The position numbers and the translations under genes were made by a program. Source: Streptomyces fulvoviolaceus (GTDB lineage: Bacteria; Actinomycetota; Actinomycetes; Streptomycetales; Streptomycetaceae). Taken from it: DNA of 16,703 nt. The notes under the pieces are model-generated. The model had not been told where the DNA came from. It was given only the letters and a program-made list of their open reading frames with translations, and did not search any database. Location: the NCBI RefSeq assembly GCF_000718165.1, contig NZ_JOEY01000104.1, positions 1 to 16,703 on the forward strand, read 5' to 3'. Below, one piece after another: positions 13,660 to 16,703 of the stretch (positions are counted from its first letter, which is position 1; each line of letters opens with the position of its first letter).

Positions 13660-13848
13660 CCGACGGCGTCGAGGACACCGAGATCCTCGAAGATCTCCCT
13701 GGTCCGCGGCTGGATGCCCGCGCCGCGGCTGCCCGGGAACCCCCGCTCGACGATGCGACAGGGCACACCCCGTCGTGTCAGGTCACAGGCGAGCGTGAGC
13801 CCGGTGGGCCCGGCCCGCGATCAGAACGTCCGTGTCAAAGACGGTCAT
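13660..13848 (-). pseudogene. FAD-dependent aromatic monooxygenase, broken N-terminus
   Basis: ATG 13848, with GGAGGAG about 8 bases upstream, starts MTVFDTDVLIAG. The frame then goes wrong: the present DNA reads GCGGGCCGGG where GCGGGCGCCGGG would give the GxGPTG FAD-binding loop. Two bases (GC) are thus missing and a stop follows at once. In the next frame the family continues clearly as GPTGLTLACDLTRRGVPCRI, VERGFPGSRGAGIQPRTREI, FEDLGVLDAV, then ends abruptly at about 13660 next to the IS110 scrap. Intact enzymes of this group (PHBH-fold, phenol or polyketide hydroxylases) have roughly 400-550 residues; fewer than 65 remain. It lies 53 bases after the FAD oxidoreductase gene in the same direction, so it was probably the second gene of a TetR-controlled operon. 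Confidence 0.75.
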
Positions 13849-13901
13849 CGAAGACTCCTCCCCGGAGTCGCCATGTCGGATCGGCGAACTCACGTGCCGG
13901 G

Positions 13902-15314
13902 TCATTCGGCGGTCGTGGGGGCGATGTTCTTGTTGAAGCGGAGCAAGTTGGCCGGATCCCAGGCGGCCTTCACCGCGCGCAGCCGCCGGTGCTTGGCCTC
14001 GCTGCCGTGCACTCCGCGGCGCCATGCCTCGCCGAGATCGTCGGTGAGGTTGGTGTAGCCGGCGGCCAGTGCGTGGGGCCGCATCGCCTCGGTGATGTGC
14101 TTCGCCGACTCCTCGTACTGCGCGTCCTGCTCGGGCCCGTCCCACATGCTCACGGCCTCCCACAGCCAGGCGGCGCCCTCCCGGGAGAAGGCGGTGGCGT
14201 CCTCCGCGACGTCCTCGGAGATCGCGCCGCCCATGCTCCAGAGGTTGATCACGGAGGCGGCGCCCGGGTTCGACGGAGCGGTGGCGGCGTGCCGCAACAG
14301 GGCGTCGACGGTGTCGGCCGACAGGTCCGGCAGGTACCCGCCGCGCAGGTTCATGCGCTTGCCGTAGGGGGCGATGGCGTCGAGCATGCTGTTCGCCTTC
14401 AGCCACGGGGTCTTCGCGACCAGGTTGGCCACCGGCCACCCGAGCGCGGCGAGCGACTCGATGACCTCGTCCGCCAGGGCGAGGTCGCCGGTGTAGACGG
14501 GGACGAGGACCAGCACCGGCTTGCCGTGGGCCTCCGGCGGCAGCATCGGCAGGGCGGGGGCAGGGGCGATCGAGGCCAGCAGGCCCAGCTCGCGGGGCGC
14601 GTCGGCCATGTGCGCGGGGAGCTTGGCCAGTACGTCGCCGGCCTGGTCGAACGGGAAGATCAGCTGCCCGGCGACGACGTCCGGACCGAGCGGGTGCGCG
14701 CGGTACTCGAAAGCGGTGACGACCCCGAAGTTGCCGCCCCCGCCACGCAGCGCCCAGAACAGCTCGGGGTTCTCGGCCTCGTCAGCGCGGACCCTGCGGC
14801 CGTCCATGGCGACCATCTCGCAGGCCAGCAGGTTGTCCACGGTGGCGCCGAAGCGGCGCATCAGGTGGCCGATGCCGCCGCCCAGGGTCAGCCCGGCGAC
14901 GCCCGTGCTGCTGACCGTGCCGGCCGGTACGGCGAGCCCGTGCTCCTGCGTGGCAGCGTCCAACTCGCCGAGCAGGACGCCGGGTTGGGCCCGGACCACC
15001 CCCGTCTCAGGGTCGACGGTGATCGCCTTCATCTCCGAGAGGTCGACGACCAGCGCACCGCCGGGCATCGCGTACCCGTCCGAGCCGTGCCCGCCTCCGC
15101 GCACGGCCACCGGGATGCCGTGGGCGGAGGCGTGACGCAAGACGGTGGCGACGTCGTCCTCGTCGGCGCACCGCGCGATCAGCGCGGGGCCCTCGTCGGC
15201 GGCACGGCCCTGGTACAGGACACGTGCGGAGTCATACCGCTCGTCACCGGGCCGCAGCACGGTGCCACGAAAGTCGGCGGGGAAGTCGGTGTGGGGATCT
15301 GCGGAAACAGTCAT
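13902..15314 (-). CDS. FAD-binding oxidoreductase of the berberine bridge enzyme family
   Basis: A 470-residue protein with a full PCMH-type FAD domain and BBE C-terminus. The FAD loop is RGGGHGSDG (72-80), with His 76 the expected 8-alpha covalent attachment site. A second flavin-contact segment is GLTLGGGIGHLMRRFG (141-156). The Cys that gives bicovalent attachment in some members is absent (AGTVSSTGVAG at 131-141), so attachment is probably through His only. The C-terminus has AGYTNL and the BBE motif DPANLLRFNKNI. Such enzymes oxidise sugars, alcohols or amine/phenolic natural products using O2; the substrate here is unknown. ATG 15314 has GAGGAGA about 8 bases upstream. It is divergent from the TetR gene, with the shared palindrome 28 bases upstream of the start. 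Confidence 0.9.
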   Translation of the reverse strand: MTVSADPHTDFPADFRGTVLRPGDERYDSARVLYQGRAADEGPALIARCADEDDVATVLRHASAHGIPVAVRGGGHGSDGYAMPGGALVVDLSEMKAITVDPETGVVRAQPGVLLGELDAATQEHGLAVPAGTVSSTGVAGLTLGGGIGHLMRRFGATVDNLLACEMVAMDGRRVRADEAENPELFWALRGGGGNFGVVTAFEYRAHPLGPDVVAGQLIFPFDQAGDVLAKLPAHMADAPRELGLLASIAPAPALPMLPPEAHGKPVLVLVPVYTGDLALADEVIESLAALGWPVANLVAKTPWLKANSMLDAIAPYGKRMNLRGGYLPDLSADTVDALLRHAATAPSNPGAASVINLWSMGGAISEDVAEDATAFSREGAAWLWEAVSMWDGPEQDAQYEESAKHITEAMRPHALAAGYTNLTDDLGEAWRRGVHGSEAKHRRLRAVKAAWDPANLLRFNKNIAPTTAE

Positions 15315-15341
15315 GGCGGGGGTCTCCTCATACGAACATGT

Positions 15342-15368
15342 CTAACCGGAAATTCAATTTCCGGTTAG
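15342..15368. promoter_or_regulatory. Perfect 27-bp palindrome, probable TetR operator
   Basis: Arms CTAACCGGAAATT and its exact complement flank a single C at 15355. It lies between divergent genes, 28 bases upstream of the oxidoreductase start and 25 bases upstream of the TetR start. This is the usual layout of a TetR-family operator controlling both genes. The TTGAAT/TTCAAT core at its centre could double as a -35 element for either promoter, but that is a guess. Confidence 0.85.
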
Positions 15369-15392
15369 GTCGGAGGCTAACATCGAAGCCAA

Positions 15393-16055
15393 ATGAGTCC
15401 GTCCACACCCCCCGCCGACCGTCCACTTCGCGCCGACGCCCGCCAGAACGTCGAGCAGATCCTCCAGGTCGCCCAGGACGTCTTCGCCGACCTCGGCTAC
15501 CAGGCGTCGATCGCGGAGGTCGCCCGCCGCTCCGGCCTGGGCATGGGCACCATCTACCGGCACTTCCCGAACAAGACCGCCCTGGTCGAACGCATCGCGA
15601 TCAAGGTGATGCAGGAGAGCCTGGACCAGGTACGCGGCGCCCTGGCCGAGGAACCGGCCACCTGGCCCGCCTTCACCCGGGTGATGCGCCACATGGTGCA
15701 CCTGCGCAGCAGCCAGCTCTTCCCCGTGTCCCGCGGGCGCGCCAAGGAAGCAGGAGCCGAACTGGCCGAGATCCGCACCCAACTCCTGGGCGCCCTGGAG
15801 GACCTGGTGACGCGGACCCAGCGGGCGGGCGCCCTGCGCGACGACGTGAACGCCTTCGACATCGTCATGATGCTCAACTCGATCCCGCCACGGCTGCCCG
15901 AAACGGGGGACGGCAGCCCCACGACGGACCTGGCCGACCGGTACATCGGCGTACTCCTCGACGGGCTACGCGCCCCCGGCTCCGAACCGCTGTCCCAACC
16001 GGCCCCCGGCCGCCGGGAGATCGACCAGTTCTTCCGGACCGTGCACGGCCTGTGA
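15393..16055 (+). CDS. TetR-family transcriptional repressor
   Basis: A 220-residue protein. The N-terminal TetR_N helix-turn-helix spans about residues 20-60 (ILQVAQDVFADLGYQASIAE, then VARRSGLGMGTIYRHFPNKT), with the recognition helix at GMGTIYRHF. The C-terminal helical domain binds an unknown ligand. The length is normal. ATG 15393 is preceded by GGAGG at 15371-15375, which is 17 bases away and rather far, but no better start is visible. Location and operator indicate autoregulation and control of the divergent flavoenzyme operon. The inducer may be the flavoenzyme's substrate or product; that is inference. Confidence 0.9.
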   Translation: MSPSTPPADRPLRADARQNVEQILQVAQDVFADLGYQASIAEVARRSGLGMGTIYRHFPNKTALVERIAIKVMQESLDQVRGALAEEPATWPAFTRVMRHMVHLRSSQLFPVSRGRAKEAGAELAEIRTQLLGALEDLVTRTQRAGALRDDVNAFDIVMMLNSIPPRLPETGDGSPTTDLADRYIGVLLDGLRAPGSEPLSQPAPGRREIDQFFRTVHGL

Positions 16056-16185
16056 CGCACTCCTGCGCCACCCGGTGCCGGGGCCGGAGGCGGAGGAGGG
16101 GCCATTGGTCCTAGTGCTTTGTTTCGAGGCCCGTTGCGTCGAGTGACCCATCCCCGCACGTCGGCGGAGAAATAGTGTCAACCAC
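16056..16185. other. Gene-free gap
   Basis: No terminator hairpin with a T-run is visible after the TetR stop. The word GTCCTAGTGCTTTGTTTCGA (16109-16128) is less GC-rich than its surroundings and could be an IS-end remnant, which I cannot confirm. Confidence 0.3.
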
Positions 16186-16326
16186 ATGACCGATGGAGCG
16201 CGGCAGTCCCCCGGCTACCGTGCGGTGGACGTCGTCCGCGGCTACGTGGACCGCGACCCCATGGCGGTGCAGGACGCGCTGGCCGGTCTGAACGCAGTCG
16301 CATGGATGGAGATGGCCGTCCTGAGC
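16186..16326 (+). pseudogene. N-terminal fragment of a small hypothetical protein, fused out of frame to a kinase
   Basis: ATG 16186 reads MTDGARQSPGYRAVDVVRGY, then VDRDPMAVQDALAGLNAVAW and MEMAVLSGG, a protein-like acidic helical segment. GGAGA is about 15 bases upstream, which is long. After residue 47 the frame passes into the kinase-derived DNA in the wrong frame and becomes Arg/Pro-rich, staying open to the window edge. The gene therefore looks truncated by a deletion joint near 16326. The family is unnamed to me. Confidence 0.45.
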
Positions 16327-16327
16327 G

Positions 16328-16666
16328 GTGGTACTGCGCCCCCTGCTGGACGAGGCGGACCTGGTCCTCATGGGCGCCGACGAAGCGGCCCTGGCGCTCG
16401 GCACCGGCGACCCCCGCGAGCTGCGCTCGCTCCTGCCCTCCCCGGCGACCCTGATCGTGAAGGACGCCGAGCACCACGCCACCACCGTCGAACGCGACGG
16501 GACCACAACGACCGAGCCTTCCCTGGACGTTCACATCGTGGAACCGACGGGGGCGGGCGACGCGTTCGCCGCCGGCTATCTGGCCGGAGTCCTGCGTGGC
16601 CTCGCCCCCCCCGTTATGTTTTCCGCGGTCCTGCAAGAGGACCGCTGGCCTCCGGGCCCGGCATGA
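16328..16666 (+). pseudogene. PfkB-family carbohydrate kinase, C-terminal fragment
   Basis: The frame reads LRPLLDEADLVLMGADEAAL, then TLIVKDAEHHATTVERDG and the PfkB signature VEPTGAGDAFAAGYLAGVLR. GAGDAF holds the anion hole and the catalytic base Asp. KDG kinases and ribokinases share this layout. The N-terminal sugar-binding half is absent, replaced by the small-protein fragment. The kinase sequence also ends at VLRGL just before an 8-C run at 16605-16612, followed by unrelated APPVMFSAVLQEDRW to TGA 16664-16666. Both ends are therefore cut and it is inactive. Confidence 0.7.
16625..16645 (+). terminator. Perfect 8-bp stem hairpin near the right edge
   Basis: GCGGTCCT, loop GCAAG, AGGACCGC. 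The stem is strong and perfect but no T-run follows, so it could be a terminator in a high-GC host or part of an IS end that cut the kinase gene. C and G runs further on (about 16672-16700) suggest another inverted structure reaching the window edge. Confidence 0.4.
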
Positions 16667-16703
16667 CTGTTCCCCCCTGTCGAACGAATGACCTGGGGGG
16701 TGG

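Noticed and set aside
13557..15368. 603-codon open frame on the plus strand
   Set aside because: It is the antisense shadow of the BBE-type oxidoreductase, which has clear FAD motifs and a ribosome site on the minus strand.

Overview
The base composition, strong G/C bias at third codon positions, frequent GTG/TTG starts with GGAGG-type ribosome binding sites, and the families present (XRE regulator plus solo HATPase kinase, TetR with a flavoenzyme, endonuclease VII-type HNH protein) point to Streptomyces or a close relative. The density of broken genes and transposase scraps suggests a chromosomal-arm or integrated-element region rather than the conserved core. This placement is inferred from gene content; no rRNA, tRNA or taxonomic marker is present.

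Layout. 1-832 is gene-poor with one coding-like remnant. 833-3847 is a compact regulatory locus: a leftward XRE regulator overlapping a GNAT acetyltransferase (TGATG), and a divergent rightward set of an RsbW/SpoIIAB-like ATPase, a small gene broken by a one-base frameshift, and a CxxC small protein. These three rightward genes are linked by GTGA overlaps. 3971-6253 carries a RibD/DHFR-like reductase and a PQQ-propeller-like lipoprotein, both leftward. 6254-9583 is a graveyard: a relaxase N-terminus, a small-protein fragment, a cupin gene with a frame-breaking 7-bp triplication, a methyltransferase truncated at an IS5-type transposase remnant, a symmetrical 40-bp dyad, a tiny membrane protein and the tail of another transposase. 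9584-10390 is an intact endonuclease VII-like protein. 10391-11954 holds a TACACC microsatellite and two decayed genes on opposite strands, a caspase-like protease and a leishmanolysin-like peptidase, whose truncated 5' ends meet at an ACCGGT repeat. 11955-13181 is a multi-pass membrane protein preceded (in window order) by a 27-bp palindrome. 13376-16055 contains an IS110 scrap, a broken FAD monooxygenase, an intact covalent-FAD oxidoreductase and a divergent TetR repressor, with a perfect 27-bp operator-like palindrome between the last two. The right end is a chimera of a small protein N-terminus and a PfkB kinase C-terminus.

How the genes fit together. Two working units can be read. One is the XRE/GNAT and ATPase/small-protein divergon, typical of the many regulator-plus-ATPase pairs in Streptomyces. 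Its ATPase gene has a TTA codon, so it may depend on the bldA tRNA. The other is the TetR-controlled flavoenzyme operon, which has lost its second enzyme. Much of the rest is reductive decay after mobile-element activity. I do not see a clearly new defence or biosynthetic system. The most unusual structures are the unassigned palindromes at 8721-8760 and 11903-11929, and the hidden caspase and relaxase fossils, which only appear when reading frames are joined across frameshifts.
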